Source: Knufia peltigerae (Eukaryota; Ascomycota; Eurotiomycetes; Chaetothyriales; Trichomeriaceae). From it: DNA of 64,000 nucleotides. Location: assembly GCA_030247855.1 (NCBI GenBank), contig JAPDRN010000084.1, positions 88,984-152,983 of the forward strand, written 5' to 3'. A program made the position numbers and the translations under genes. Below the pieces are notes generated by a model. It did no database searches. It worked only from the letters and a program-made list of their open reading frames with translations, and had not been told where the DNA came from. Within the stretch, counting starts at the first letter, position 1. The number at the start of each line of letters is the position of its first letter. Below are positions 51,046-59,725 of this stretch, in pieces.

Positions 51046-51713
51046 GCCTGCGCACGCGCACGCGCGATGGGGTGATCCTGATGGTGGCCGTGCTGGCCAT
51101 CGTCGGCGCCTACCTGGACGGCGACGGGCGTTGGTTGCACTGGTTGGCCAAACCGGCAACCACGTTGCTGATCGCCGCCATCGCTTGGCAGGCGCGGCCG
51201 GCGGCCGATGCGTTCTACCGGCGCGCGGTGCTGGTCGGCATGCTGTTGTCCTGCGTGGGCGACATCGCGCTGATGTTGCCGGTTGACGCGTTCGTGCCGG
51301 GCCTGGTGGCCTTCCTGCTGGCGCATCTGTGCTACATCGCCGCGTTCCGTGCCGGCGCGCGCGCGGGCCGCGGACTGTTCGCTGCCTTCGTGCTGCTTGC
51401 CGCATTCGCTTCGATCAACGTGGCCGGCCTGTGGCCGCATCTGCCGCTGCCGCTGCGCATTGCGGTGTTGGCCTACGTCGTGGTGCTGGCCGCCATGGCA
51501 GTGCTGGCACTGGCGCGTTACTGGAAGCGGCCGCACGCCGATGCACTGGAAGCGGGCAGCGCCCATTGGGCCGCCGGTGGCGCACTGCTGTTCGTGGCCA
51601 GTGATTCATTGCTGGCATGGGATCGCTTCAGCGGTGGCCTGCCGTTGGCCAGCCTGCTGGTGCTGTCCACCTACTACGCCGCGCAGTACGCCATCGCCCG
51701 CTCGGTAAAGTAA
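51042..51713 (+). CDS. YhhN-family (lysoplasmalogenase-like) membrane protein
   Basis: 223 residues with about eight short helices. ATG 51042 overlaps the M61 stop (ATGA). The motifs LLSCVGDIALMLP, AHLCYIAAF and a late SDSLLAWDRF match the YhhN/TMEM86 family, in which the animal enzyme cleaves the vinyl ether bond of lysoplasmalogen. The bacterial role is not established. Its TAA stop is the first bases of a family C palindrome. Confidence 0.88.
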   Translation: MSLRTRTRDGVILMVAVLAIVGAYLDGDGRWLHWLAKPATTLLIAAIAWQARPAADAFYRRAVLVGMLLSCVGDIALMLPVDAFVPGLVAFLLAHLCYIAAFRAGARAGRGLFAAFVLLAAFASINVAGLWPHLPLPLRIAVLAYVVVLAAMAVLALARYWKRPHADALEAGSAHWAAGGALLFVASDSLLAWDRFSGGLPLASLLVLSTYYAAQYAIARSVK

Positions 51714-51789
51714 AAAGGGGACGGAGGGGATCAAGTCGCTTCCGCCCTCGTAGTGCCTGGCACGACTTAATCCCCGCCGTCCCCTTTTT
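51712..51789. repeat. Family C palindrome, decayed copy, shared by two convergent genes
   Basis: Arms 51712-51738 and 51763-51789 (AAAAAGGGGACGGAGGGG and complement) differ at two positions, and the 24-base centre is unrelated to that of the copy at 32091. The left arm supplies the TAA of the YhhN-like gene, and the right arm encodes the last seven residues and the stop of trehalase. With A and T runs at the ends, it should act as a bidirectional terminator. Confidence 0.9.
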
Positions 51790-53404
51790 CGATGTCGGTG
51801 GCGCTGTCGCAGGTGCGTTGTGGTGCGCACAAGCGATCCAGCAGCGCCAGGGTGACGCCGTTGCTCCAGCCGAAGCCATCCTGCAGCGGGTATTCGCCGC
51901 CGCCACCGCCGCCAGCGGAACCGTCAACCACATACTTTTCCACCAGCTTGCCTTCGCGGTCGTAGACCGACTGCACGGTACGCAGGAAGCGCACGCCAAG
52001 TTGCCGCGCCAGCCGCTGCTGACCGTAGTGCTGCAGGCCATCCACCGCCACCCACTGCAACGGTGCCCAACCATTGGGTGCGTCCCATTGCTGGCCGGTG
52101 CTGAGGGTGGTGGTCAGCAACCCACCTTCGCGCAATAACTGTGCTTCCACGGCGTTGGCAGTGCGTCGCGCCTGGGTGCGGTCGGCAATCTGCAACCACA
52201 GCGGATACAGTGCCGCGGCGGTCAGGGCAGGACGGGTGATGCCGTGGTCCATATCGCGGTCCACATACCATCCCTGCGCGGAATCCCAGAGATGGTCGTT
52301 GATGGCAGCGCGGCGTGCAGTCGCTTGGCGTGCGTAATCGCGGGCGTCGTTGCGCAGGCCCGCGGCCCTGCTGGCCCGCTGCAGGGTCAGCTCAAGCTGG
52401 TGCAGCAGGCTGTTGAGGTCCACAGGAATGATCGATGTGGTGCGGATGCTGGCCAGAGACGCGGGATCATCCAGCCAGCGGGAACTGAAGTCCCAGCCGG
52501 ATTCGGCGCCAGCACGCAGGTCGCGATACACCTGCGATGGCGCACGCCCAGAGACATGCGAAGCGGTAGCCAGATCATCGGTCCACGATTCGGTACGCGG
52601 CACGGCCCGCGCGTCCCAGTAGCGATTGAGCAGGCTGCCGTCGGCCAACCGCACCACGCGTTCGCGTGCCGCCCCCGACGCCAGGCCATCGGCACCGCGC
52701 ATCCAGAACGCATGCTCGATGCGCAGTTGTGGCAGGTAGCGTCGATAGGCACCGTCGCCTTCGTGGCTGACCAGCAGCTCGACCATCAAGCTGAAGAACG
52801 GCGGTTGCGAGCGGCTGAGGTAGTAGCTGCGGTTGCCATTGGGGATGTGCCCGTACTGATCAAGCTGCCAGGCGAAGTTGTCGACCATGTCGCGCACCTG
52901 CTGCCAGCGACCACTGGAGGCAAGGCCGAGCATGGTGAAATAGCTGTCCCAGTAATAGACCTCGCGGAAGCGCCCGCCCGGCACCACGTAAGGGTGGGGC
53001 AGTGGCAGCAGCGAGCCACGTGGGTCCACCGCCGGGGTCTGCCGGGTCAGCACCGGCCACAGTCCTTCGATGTGTGCACGCAGGGTCTCGCCGGCTGGCG
53101 GCACGTAGCGCGGAGCCTCGCCCGGCACATTGAAGGCGGAGGAGACGAAGTCACGCAGGGTGTAGCCGGGCTGTTGCCGCGCACGCTGCCAGTCGGCCAG
53201 CACGACGGCGGGCTCGCGCTGCGGCACCGCATCGGCGAAGGTTTTCTGGTCGGCGAACAGCTGCGCGCGCTGTACCTGCTGGAACAGCGGCTGCAGCTGC
53301 TGGTCAGGAGGAGCCGCCGCCGCTCCGGTATCGACTGCGCCGGCAGCGCCGATGCAGGAAACCAGGGCCAGCGTGGCACCCACCAGATGGATCGAAAGGC
53401 GCAT
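51767..53404 (-). CDS. treA: Periplasmic trehalase (GH37)
   Basis: 545 residues from ATG 53404, which has AAGGAAG eight bases upstream and opens a signal peptide (MRLSIHLVGATLALVSCIGA). GH37 signatures: GGRFREVYYWDSYFTMLGLA and QWDAPNGWAPLQW. It splits trehalose into two glucose units. The C-terminal residues EKGDGGD and the TAA stop come from a repeat element, so the original end has been replaced. The longer frame upstream to 53434 lacks support. Confidence 0.95.
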   Translation of the reverse strand: MRLSIHLVGATLALVSCIGAAGAVDTGAAAAPPDQQLQPLFQQVQRAQLFADQKTFADAVPQREPAVVLADWQRARQQPGYTLRDFVSSAFNVPGEAPRYVPPAGETLRAHIEGLWPVLTRQTPAVDPRGSLLPLPHPYVVPGGRFREVYYWDSYFTMLGLASSGRWQQVRDMVDNFAWQLDQYGHIPNGNRSYYLSRSQPPFFSLMVELLVSHEGDGAYRRYLPQLRIEHAFWMRGADGLASGAARERVVRLADGSLLNRYWDARAVPRTESWTDDLATASHVSGRAPSQVYRDLRAGAESGWDFSSRWLDDPASLASIRTTSIIPVDLNSLLHQLELTLQRASRAAGLRNDARDYARQATARRAAINDHLWDSAQGWYVDRDMDHGITRPALTAAALYPLWLQIADRTQARRTANAVEAQLLREGGLLTTTLSTGQQWDAPNGWAPLQWVAVDGLQHYGQQRLARQLGVRFLRTVQSVYDREGKLVEKYVVDGSAGGGGGGEYPLQDGFGWSNGVTLALLDRLCAPQRTCDSATDIEKGDGGD

Positions 53405-53467
53405 GGGGGTGCTTCCTTGTAACAATGGAAGCACTGTAGGTCAGCGGCCGTGAAAGCAGGCGCAGGG

Positions 53468-54172
53468 CTACTGCAGGTTGCCCTTGGCATCGAAACGCAG
53501 GCGCACGGTCTGGTGGTCGCCGGCTACTTCATCCGGCAACCACACCAGCTTGCCGCCCTTGCGGATGACCACATACACATGGCCGACGTCGGCGGGCGTA
53601 CGCATCAGTGCATTGCGCTGTTGCTGCAGGGCCTGCACCACGCGTGGCACGGCATCGAAATCGATGTTGGCCAGTGCGGTGCTGCTGCGGCGCAGGGTGA
53701 TGGTCGGCGCGAACTGTTGCGGATTCACCGCGTCGCCCTTGCGCCACTGCCCGCGTTGGTAGTGGTAAGCATCCACATGGCCCGGCTGCTGTGGATCGAC
53801 CAGATCGATGTCGATGCGGCCGTCGTCATGGAAGTGGATGCTGTGGAAGACGATCAGGCGTTCGCCGGCCAGTCCGGGCATCGCTTCCAGCGCCTGCCGT
53901 GCAGCCTGCAGGCGCTCGGTGTCGAGCAGCAGGTTCGGCCGCGCGCGCCTTGGCAGCTGCATCGCTTCGGGCGCTGCCCGTGGCGTGGCGATGGCCGTGG
54001 TGCGCAAGGGCTGTTCCCATGGGTCTTGCTGCATGGCATCCGCGGGCGTGGTCGATGCGGTGCCACGCAGGGTCGCGTTGACGGTCTGCAATGCGCCGCC
54101 CGCCGTGGCGGCACCGGCCAGGGCCAGCACTACGCCAGCAAACACCAGCGGCGTGGACACGGGCCGCTTCAC
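53468..54172 (-). CDS. Hypothetical exported protein
   Basis: 234 residues. An N-terminal hydrophobic segment (TPLVFAGVVLALAGAATAGGA) is a signal peptide or anchor. The rest is soluble, with no enzymatic motif I recognise; a mixed alpha/beta stretch (LIVFHSIHFHDDGRIDIDLV, then GHVYVVIRKGGKLVWLPDE) suggests a small periplasmic binding or assembly fold. Its ATG overlaps the stop of the membrane-protein gene upstream (ATGA), so the two form a coupled pair. Confidence 0.7.
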   Translation of the reverse strand: MKRPVSTPLVFAGVVLALAGAATAGGALQTVNATLRGTASTTPADAMQQDPWEQPLRTTAIATPRAAPEAMQLPRRARPNLLLDTERLQAARQALEAMPGLAGERLIVFHSIHFHDDGRIDIDLVDPQQPGHVDAYHYQRGQWRKGDAVNPQQFAPTITLRRSSTALANIDFDAVPRVVQALQQQRNALMRTPADVGHVYVVIRKGGKLVWLPDEVAGDHQTVRLRFDAKGNLQ

Positions 54173-55137
54173 GGGTGCTCCATGCGCACGCTGCGGCGAT
54201 CATCCGGGTCGTAGAGGATGTCGACCTGCCCACGTGGGATGTTGGCCAGTTCGAGCAGTGCAACGAAGCGGCGCACGCTGGCGTGCTGCACGTTGCCCTC
54301 GCGGTCGAGATATTCCAGCTTGAACTCCACCTGCGGTTGTTCGTTGACGTAGGTGCCGGTCTGGCGCACGTCGAGCACCCGCGCTTCGGCACCGATGCCG
54401 CGGTACTTGAGGGCTTCGCTGCGCGCGTCGATCTGCAGTGTGCCGGCCAGCAGTCGCGCCAGCAGGCGCATGGCGATCAGGTAGCTGCACAGCACCAGCG
54501 GGCAGATCAGCAGTGGATGGCCGAAGCCCAGGAACGTCCAGCCCATTCCATCGCTTTGCAGCCGGTAGGCCATGACGTACGCGGCAGCGCCCCCGACGAT
54601 GCCGACCAGGCCGCCGATGGCACGGCGCCACAGGCTGGCGCGGTCCAATTCCGGTTGCGCTCCTTCCAGCATCAGATTGGGCGATGTGCCCGGCGTGCGG
54701 CTGAGCAGCACATCCACCTGGTTGCCCACGGCAAAACGCTGCAGCTGCGGCTTGCTGTCGACCACGATCATCGTTTCGGTGATCGGCGTGCCGGACAAGT
54801 TGTCGAAGGCCAGTTGCAGCCGCCACTGCGCGAAGCCACGCATCTGCACGCCGGTCTGTTCGGCCTGCTCGATGCGTGCGCTGCGTGGCTCGCCGTCGGC
54901 GATGATGCTGCGCACGCGTTGGAGTGCGCGCGGTGGCGCCAGCAGCAGGTAATGCAGGAATGCGTACAGCAGCACCAGCCACAGGGTCAGCGACGTCGCC
55001 AGCAGGCCCAGTGCCAACCCTGGCGCGCTGCGGTCGCCCACGTCCAGCGGCCAGCTGGTGCCAAAGTAGATCAGGCAGGGGAAGGGCAGCGCGAAGAACA
55101 GCATGAGCGCGCCCAGGAACCAGAGGTAGGCTTTCAT
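54169..55137 (-). CDS. Hypothetical membrane protein (DUF3592-like segments)
   Basis: 322 residues with about four helices: two near the N-terminus (~5-25, ~42-65) and two in the middle (~175-195, ~208-235). Two soluble stretches follow the helix pairs. Each has the pattern of an opening basic strand, an Ile/Val-rich beta region, and VDxLxxxxPG or VDILYDPDD, as in DUF3592-type domains. It may be an internal duplication. It lies 45 bases after the TonB-receptor stop codon and may be cotranscribed. Function unknown. Confidence 0.65.
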   Translation of the reverse strand: MKAYLWFLGALMLFFALPFPCLIYFGTSWPLDVGDRSAPGLALGLLATSLTLWLVLLYAFLHYLLLAPPRALQRVRSIIADGEPRSARIEQAEQTGVQMRGFAQWRLQLAFDNLSGTPITETMIVVDSKPQLQRFAVGNQVDVLLSRTPGTSPNLMLEGAQPELDRASLWRRAIGGLVGIVGGAAAYVMAYRLQSDGMGWTFLGFGHPLLICPLVLCSYLIAMRLLARLLAGTLQIDARSEALKYRGIGAEARVLDVRQTGTYVNEQPQVEFKLEYLDREGNVQHASVRRFVALLELANIPRGQVDILYDPDDRRSVRMEHP

Positions 55138-55182
55138 GACTCGCCTTCGACGCCGTGGAACAGGCGGCGTAGGGTACTACGC

Positions 55183-57981
55183 TCAGCGGAATTGCAGGGT
55201 CAGCAGAAAGTAGCGGCCGAGTGGATCGTCCAGCCCGGGCATCTGTCCGCCGCTGCCGATAAGGTAGTTCACCGGCTGCGTATCAAGCAGGTTGTGCACG
55301 TCCAGTGCGGCAATCACGCGCGGGCTCAGCCGGCGCGCCAGGTGCAGGTTCCAGCGCAGCTGCGCAGGGTTCATGCAGCGGCCCTGGTCATGCTGCTCCT
55401 GCGCGCACGCCTCGCCGGCCAGCCATGCGCGGGTGCGACCGACGCGATTGCCACGCAGGGCGATGTCCCAGGACGGGTTCTGCCACTGCACGTTGAGAAT
55501 GCCCGCGTTTGCCGGCGTGGCATGCCCGCGCAGGTCCACCGATTGGCCATGGCTGCGATCACGACGCAGTTCCTGCTGCTTCAATGCATCCAGCGAGAAC
55601 AGCCATTGCCCGTTGCGGCCGGCATCCACCCGGTACTCGCCACGCAGTACCCAGTTGCGCGAGGTGGTGCGGCCGATGTTGTCGAATGACAGGCGAAGAT
55701 CACGCAGGCGACCTTGCTCATCCAGCTCCCAGGTACCGGGATTCCACAGTGCATCGCTGGGTTGCAGAGCAAGGATCTCGTTGCGCAGTTCGACGATGTT
55801 GTGGGTCAGAGAGAGCGAGAACGCATCGTTCGGTGTCCAGCTGGCGGCCAGCGAGTGGCTGCGCGAGGTCTCGGCTTTCAGCACATCGTTCTCCACCACC
55901 TCTACTTCCACCGCGCAGCCGCCACCGCGCAGCGGGCGCGCGCACGGCGGCAGGGAGGCCGATGCGGGCAGGCCGTACAGGCCGAAGTAGCCCGGCGGTC
56001 GCCGCCGCTCGAAGATGCTGGGCGCGCGGTAGCCGCGGCCACTGGCCAGCAGGAACGACCAGTGCGGGCCCGGACTCCAGCGCAGGCCGGCACGCGGTGA
56101 GAACGCAGTGTCACCGCCATCGCGGTCCAGCCGCGCGGCCACGTCCAGGCGCAATGTCGGCGCCAACGGCAGGCCCAGTTCGGCGTAGGCGGCGTTGCTC
56201 TGCCGCGACAGCCGGCGCTGCTCCATCGGCAGGCCCAGCGCCAACTCACCCTTGCCCAGCAGCGGATCGGGCAGCGATGTCCAGCGCTCGCGGCGCAGGT
56301 CGATACCGGTTGCCAGCTGTGCCGCACCGCCCGGCAGTGTCATCAGGGTGCGCTGCATGCCCCACCAACCCTGCAGCTGCTCGGTACGCCCGCGATTGTG
56401 GATGGCCGGAAACAGCTCCTCTGCCAGCCCCGCCGGCAGGGTGGAAAAGCCTGGCAGGAAATCCAGCGTTCGTGTGGCTTCCAGCAGGCGTTCGCTGCGC
56501 ACGGTGCCTTCGGTGCGCAGGTCCACCTGGCTGCGCTGCGCGCTGAGGCCGGCATCCCAACTGCGGCCGGCGTGCTCACGGCCCATGCCGAAACTGATGT
56601 CGCCTTCGGTGGCATGCACGCGCGGGCGCACTTCGCCGCCTTCCTGCAGGACCACATTGAGGATCGCACCACGGCTGAAATTGAGGGCAACGGCGGTCGG
56701 GCCCAGTTCAAAACGCTGGCGGTTGTGGCTGGCGCGCGCTTCCACATAGGCGTAGCGTCCGTCACCGCGTTCGTGGCGATAGCGCAGATAGCCGGACAGC
56801 GTTTCCGATGCCGGTTGCAGCGAGCGCGGGCGGGCGTTGTCGAACCAGCAGCCGTCGTCTTCGCGCTGCAATGGCCGATCGCACTGGGTGGCCGGGTAGT
56901 AATCGCCGTTGGCAAGGATCAGCCCGATCGGGTACAGCGAGGTTTCCGCATGCCAGTCGCGCTGGTCACCGGCCACATGCTGCAGGCGATGCAGGTCGAC
57001 GCCGGCGAACCAGCGGTCGCCATCTTCGCGCACACCACCGGTGGCTGCCTGCAGCCGGTACTGATCGCCATCACCACGGCTGCTGACCCCCGATTGCAGC
57101 GTGGCCTCCGGCCCCTCGGCCTGGTCGCGCAGGATGATGTTGACCACGCCGGACATTGCATCGGCGCCGTAGATGGCCGAAGCACCGCCGCGCACCAGTT
57201 CGATGCGCTCGACGAAGCTGAGCGGAATGCCACCCAGATCGGTCAGCCCGCCTTCTTCCAGCGATACCATCGGATAGCGCGGCAGGCGCCGGCCATTGAC
57301 CAGGAACAGGGTCGCGCGCGGGCCCATGCCGTCCAGGCTGGTGGTGGCTGCTGCGCCGACCGGCAGGTACAGCGAATCGCCACTGCGCGAGGTGCTTAGT
57401 GGCGGGTGGCCGTTCATGCCGGGCAGGTGGCGCAACAGGTCGAACAGCGTGCCGTAGCCGCTGCGCAGGATGTCTTCGCGGTCGATCACTGTTACCGGCA
57501 GCGTGGTCTGCACGGAGGTGCGCGGCAACCGGCTGCCGGTGACATGGATCGGTGCCAGTTCCACCTGCACCGGCTTCGGTGGCGCCGGCGGTGGTGGCCG
57601 TCGTACCGGTTGTGCGACCACGGCGGGCGGGGCAGCATGTCGGCGCACCACGAATCCGCCGCTGGGTGTCTGCAGGATGTTCACCGGCATGCCGGCGACG
57701 AGCTGCTTCAGTGCGGCGGCCGGCGCCAGCGAGCCGGCGACGCCGCTGGTGCGCAGGTCGGCCAGTTCACGTGCGTCGAACACCAGGGCGATGCCGCTCT
57801 GGCGTGCCCATTGCTGTAGTGCCGGCGACAGGGCGCCAGGAGCGATCCGATAGTCGACCTGCCTGACTGCCTCGGCAGCGCCTGTCGTGGCCGCCACACC
57901 GGGCACCAGCACAACGCACAGCAGGGCCTGCAGCAGGCCCCAGCGCAGCATGTCCCAACGAAGCACACCCGGCGCCGGCAT
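55183..57981 (-). CDS. TonB-dependent receptor with STN signalling domain
   Basis: 932 residues from ATG 57981, 11 bases after the FecR stop. A signal/anchor segment (LLQALLCVVLVPGVAA) is followed by an STN (secretin/TonB N-terminal) domain at ~45-90 (PALQQWARQSGIALVFDARE) and a Pro-rich linker. The plug is at ~145-260 (IHVTGSRLPRTS, then LFDLLRHLPGM). A 22-strand barrel ends in RYFLLTLQFR. Receptors with an STN domain pass ligand binding to a FecR/FecI pair, and both partners lie directly upstream. The ligand is unknown; it could be a siderophore or a carbohydrate. Confidence 0.93.
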   Translation of the reverse strand: MPAPGVLRWDMLRWGLLQALLCVVLVPGVAATTGAAEAVRQVDYRIAPGALSPALQQWARQSGIALVFDARELADLRTSGVAGSLAPAAALKQLVAGMPVNILQTPSGGFVVRRHAAPPAVVAQPVRRPPPPAPPKPVQVELAPIHVTGSRLPRTSVQTTLPVTVIDREDILRSGYGTLFDLLRHLPGMNGHPPLSTSRSGDSLYLPVGAAATTSLDGMGPRATLFLVNGRRLPRYPMVSLEEGGLTDLGGIPLSFVERIELVRGGASAIYGADAMSGVVNIILRDQAEGPEATLQSGVSSRGDGDQYRLQAATGGVREDGDRWFAGVDLHRLQHVAGDQRDWHAETSLYPIGLILANGDYYPATQCDRPLQREDDGCWFDNARPRSLQPASETLSGYLRYRHERGDGRYAYVEARASHNRQRFELGPTAVALNFSRGAILNVVLQEGGEVRPRVHATEGDISFGMGREHAGRSWDAGLSAQRSQVDLRTEGTVRSERLLEATRTLDFLPGFSTLPAGLAEELFPAIHNRGRTEQLQGWWGMQRTLMTLPGGAAQLATGIDLRRERWTSLPDPLLGKGELALGLPMEQRRLSRQSNAAYAELGLPLAPTLRLDVAARLDRDGGDTAFSPRAGLRWSPGPHWSFLLASGRGYRAPSIFERRRPPGYFGLYGLPASASLPPCARPLRGGGCAVEVEVVENDVLKAETSRSHSLAASWTPNDAFSLSLTHNIVELRNEILALQPSDALWNPGTWELDEQGRLRDLRLSFDNIGRTTSRNWVLRGEYRVDAGRNGQWLFSLDALKQQELRRDRSHGQSVDLRGHATPANAGILNVQWQNPSWDIALRGNRVGRTRAWLAGEACAQEQHDQGRCMNPAQLRWNLHLARRLSPRVIAALDVHNLLDTQPVNYLIGSGGQMPGLDDPLGRYFLLTLQFR

Positions 57982-57992
57982 CGGCCGCCGCC

Positions 57993-58961
57993 TCAGTAGG
58001 TGCGGCGCAGTTCCAGCGCGCCATCCGAGCGCGGCTGGCCAGCAATGGACCACCCCAGTTCCAGGGCGGAAAGCAGTTCGTGCGCGTCGCCTGCACGGAA
58101 GGTGCCGCTGACCGCGAGGTCGGCGATATCCGGGTCGGCGACCACCAGTGGCGTGCTGCCATAGCGGTTCATGCGTTCGACCACGGTGGCCAGGGGCGTG
58201 CCATCGAACACCAGCTTGCCCTGAGGCCAGGCCTCGGCGGCGGCGGTCGAGGACAGCTGCGGGCCCGGTTGGATCTTCCCGGACGCCAGGACCTGCAGCT
58301 GCTGGCCCGGCGAGAGCGTGTGCTGCGCGCTACCACTGGTGACTTCCACCACGCCTTCCAGCAGCGCGACCTCGACCCGGCCGTCAGCCAGGCGTTCCAC
58401 CTGGAAGGTGGTGCCGATATCGCGGATCGAACTGCCACCGGCCTGCACCCGCAGCGAGCGTGATGACGGTTCGACCTGCAGCTGGATGCGGCCGTGTTCC
58501 AGCGCCAGTTCGCGTTTGCGCCAGCCGAAGCGTGCGGTGAGCATGGTGCCGGCGTCGAGCACGGCGATGCTGCCATCGGCCAGGGTGCGCTGCTGCGGCA
58601 GCAGGCTGGTGTTGGCATAGGTCAGCGCTGTGGGGTTGCCATCGGTGTACAGCATCCAGCCCAGGCCAACGGCGAGGCACACGCCGGCGGCGGCGGCCAC
58701 ATTCGGCAGCCAACGTCGCTGCGGCCTGCGTGCCGCGCGCGCGGCGGCGGTGCGCAGCCACGGGTCGCCGGCCAGACCGGCACTGCGCTGGTGCAGCCTC
58801 TCGGCCTGCACCCATGCGCTGACGTGCGCGGGATCCTCGGCCAGCCAGTCCTCGAAGGATTGACGCTCTTCTGGGCTGCAGTCGGGGGCTTCCAGCCGGG
58901 CTACCCAGGCGCTTGCGTGTTCAAAAAGCAACGTGTCATCCCTGTTGTCGTTGCGGATCAT
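57993..58961 (-). CDS. FecR-family anti-sigma / signal transducer
   Basis: 322 residues. The N-terminal DUF4880-type cytoplasmic part (HASAWVARLEAPDCSPEERQ, then FEDWLAEDPAHVSAW) binds the sigma factor. One membrane helix is at ~86-105 (NVAAAAGVCLAVGLGWMLY). The periplasmic FecR domain has LADGSIAVLDAGT, then FQVERLADGRVEVALLEGVV. A C-terminal STN-like end (AGDAHELLSALELGW) is expected to contact the receptor. Its ATG overlaps the sigma gene's stop (ATGA). Confidence 0.93.
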   Translation of the reverse strand: MIRNDNRDDTLLFEHASAWVARLEAPDCSPEERQSFEDWLAEDPAHVSAWVQAERLHQRSAGLAGDPWLRTAAARAARRPQRRWLPNVAAAAGVCLAVGLGWMLYTDGNPTALTYANTSLLPQQRTLADGSIAVLDAGTMLTARFGWRKRELALEHGRIQLQVEPSSRSLRVQAGGSSIRDIGTTFQVERLADGRVEVALLEGVVEVTSGSAQHTLSPGQQLQVLASGKIQPGPQLSSTAAAEAWPQGKLVFDGTPLATVVERMNRYGSTPLVVADPDIADLAVSGTFRAGDAHELLSALELGWSIAGQPRSDGALELRRTY

Positions 58962-59524
58962 TCGGTGTCTCCATCATTGTGGAGAGGATCGGGGCCCAGC
59001 TCCTTGCGCAGGCCCTGCAATGCACGGGCAATGTGTTTTTCCACGGTCTTGGCGGTGATGCCACAATGCTGGGCGATCTGTGTATAGCTCATCCCGGTGA
59101 TGCGGTTGAGCAGGTACACCTCGCGGGCACGTTCGGGAAGCTTGAACAATGCCTGGCGCAGCAGGGCGAGCATCTGCCCGGATTCTGCCTGACGCAGCGG
59201 ATCAGGAGAAGCACTGGCGGCTTCTTCGTTGCCGTCGCGTTCGGTCAGCGACAGGTGGTTGCGCGATTGCGGCGAGCGCCCGCGGTCTGCCAGGCGGTTG
59301 CGGGCGATGCGGTACAGCAGCAGCCGCAGTTCCTCGGTGTCGTGTGCGCGGTAGCGGATCAGGCGCTCCATGCAGTCCTGGGCGATGTCCTCGGCATCCT
59401 CGGGACCGACACCGCGGGCGCGCAGGAACGCGCACAGCGGCGCGCGTTCCTCACGTACGAATGCAATGAAGACGTCCGGAATCCCAGGCAGTTCCGGCAC
59501 AGCACGGAGCAAAGGGGAGGGCAC
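58958..59524 (-). CDS. ECF sigma factor (FecI-like)
   Basis: About 188 residues from GTG 59524; no ATG or good SD exists near the start, and GTG 59500 or TTG 59512 are alternatives. Region 2 has EDAEDIAQDCMERLIRYRAH, and region 4 has LPERAREVYLLNRITGMSY, then IAQHCGITAKTVEKHIARAL. FecI-type sigma factors are released when FecR reports ligand bound to the receptor. The three genes sit in that order on one strand. A divergent autotransporter gene starts 202 bp away. Confidence 0.88.
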   Translation of the reverse strand: MPSPLLRAVPELPGIPDVFIAFVREERAPLCAFLRARGVGPEDAEDIAQDCMERLIRYRAHDTEELRLLLYRIARNRLADRGRSPQSRNHLSLTERDGNEEAASASPDPLRQAESGQMLALLRQALFKLPERAREVYLLNRITGMSYTQIAQHCGITAKTVEKHIARALQGLRKELGPDPLHNDGDTE

Positions 59525-59624
59525 GGACAGGGGAGGGCCTCGGACGACAATGACGGACGCGTCATCGAGTTTTACGCGACGGTGACCGGATGGGGAAGCC
59601 CACGTTTCTCTGGTATTTCCATTG

Positions 59625-59636
59625 TGAATGCATTCA
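59625..59636. promoter_or_regulatory. Perfect 12-bp palindrome in the sigma/autotransporter gap
   Basis: TGAATGCATTCA, in an AT-rich patch, 100 bp from both divergent starts. It could be an operator, or part of the promoter region for either side. No strong -35/-10 pair was fixed. Confidence 0.45.
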
Positions 59637-59725
59637 TCTTTTTTCTCGTCGCCGACTGGGGGCGTCTGCCCCGCTGCTGCGTTCTGCTTTCGACCCGCGT
59701 GGTGCGGGCGGAGAGAGAGTACGCA

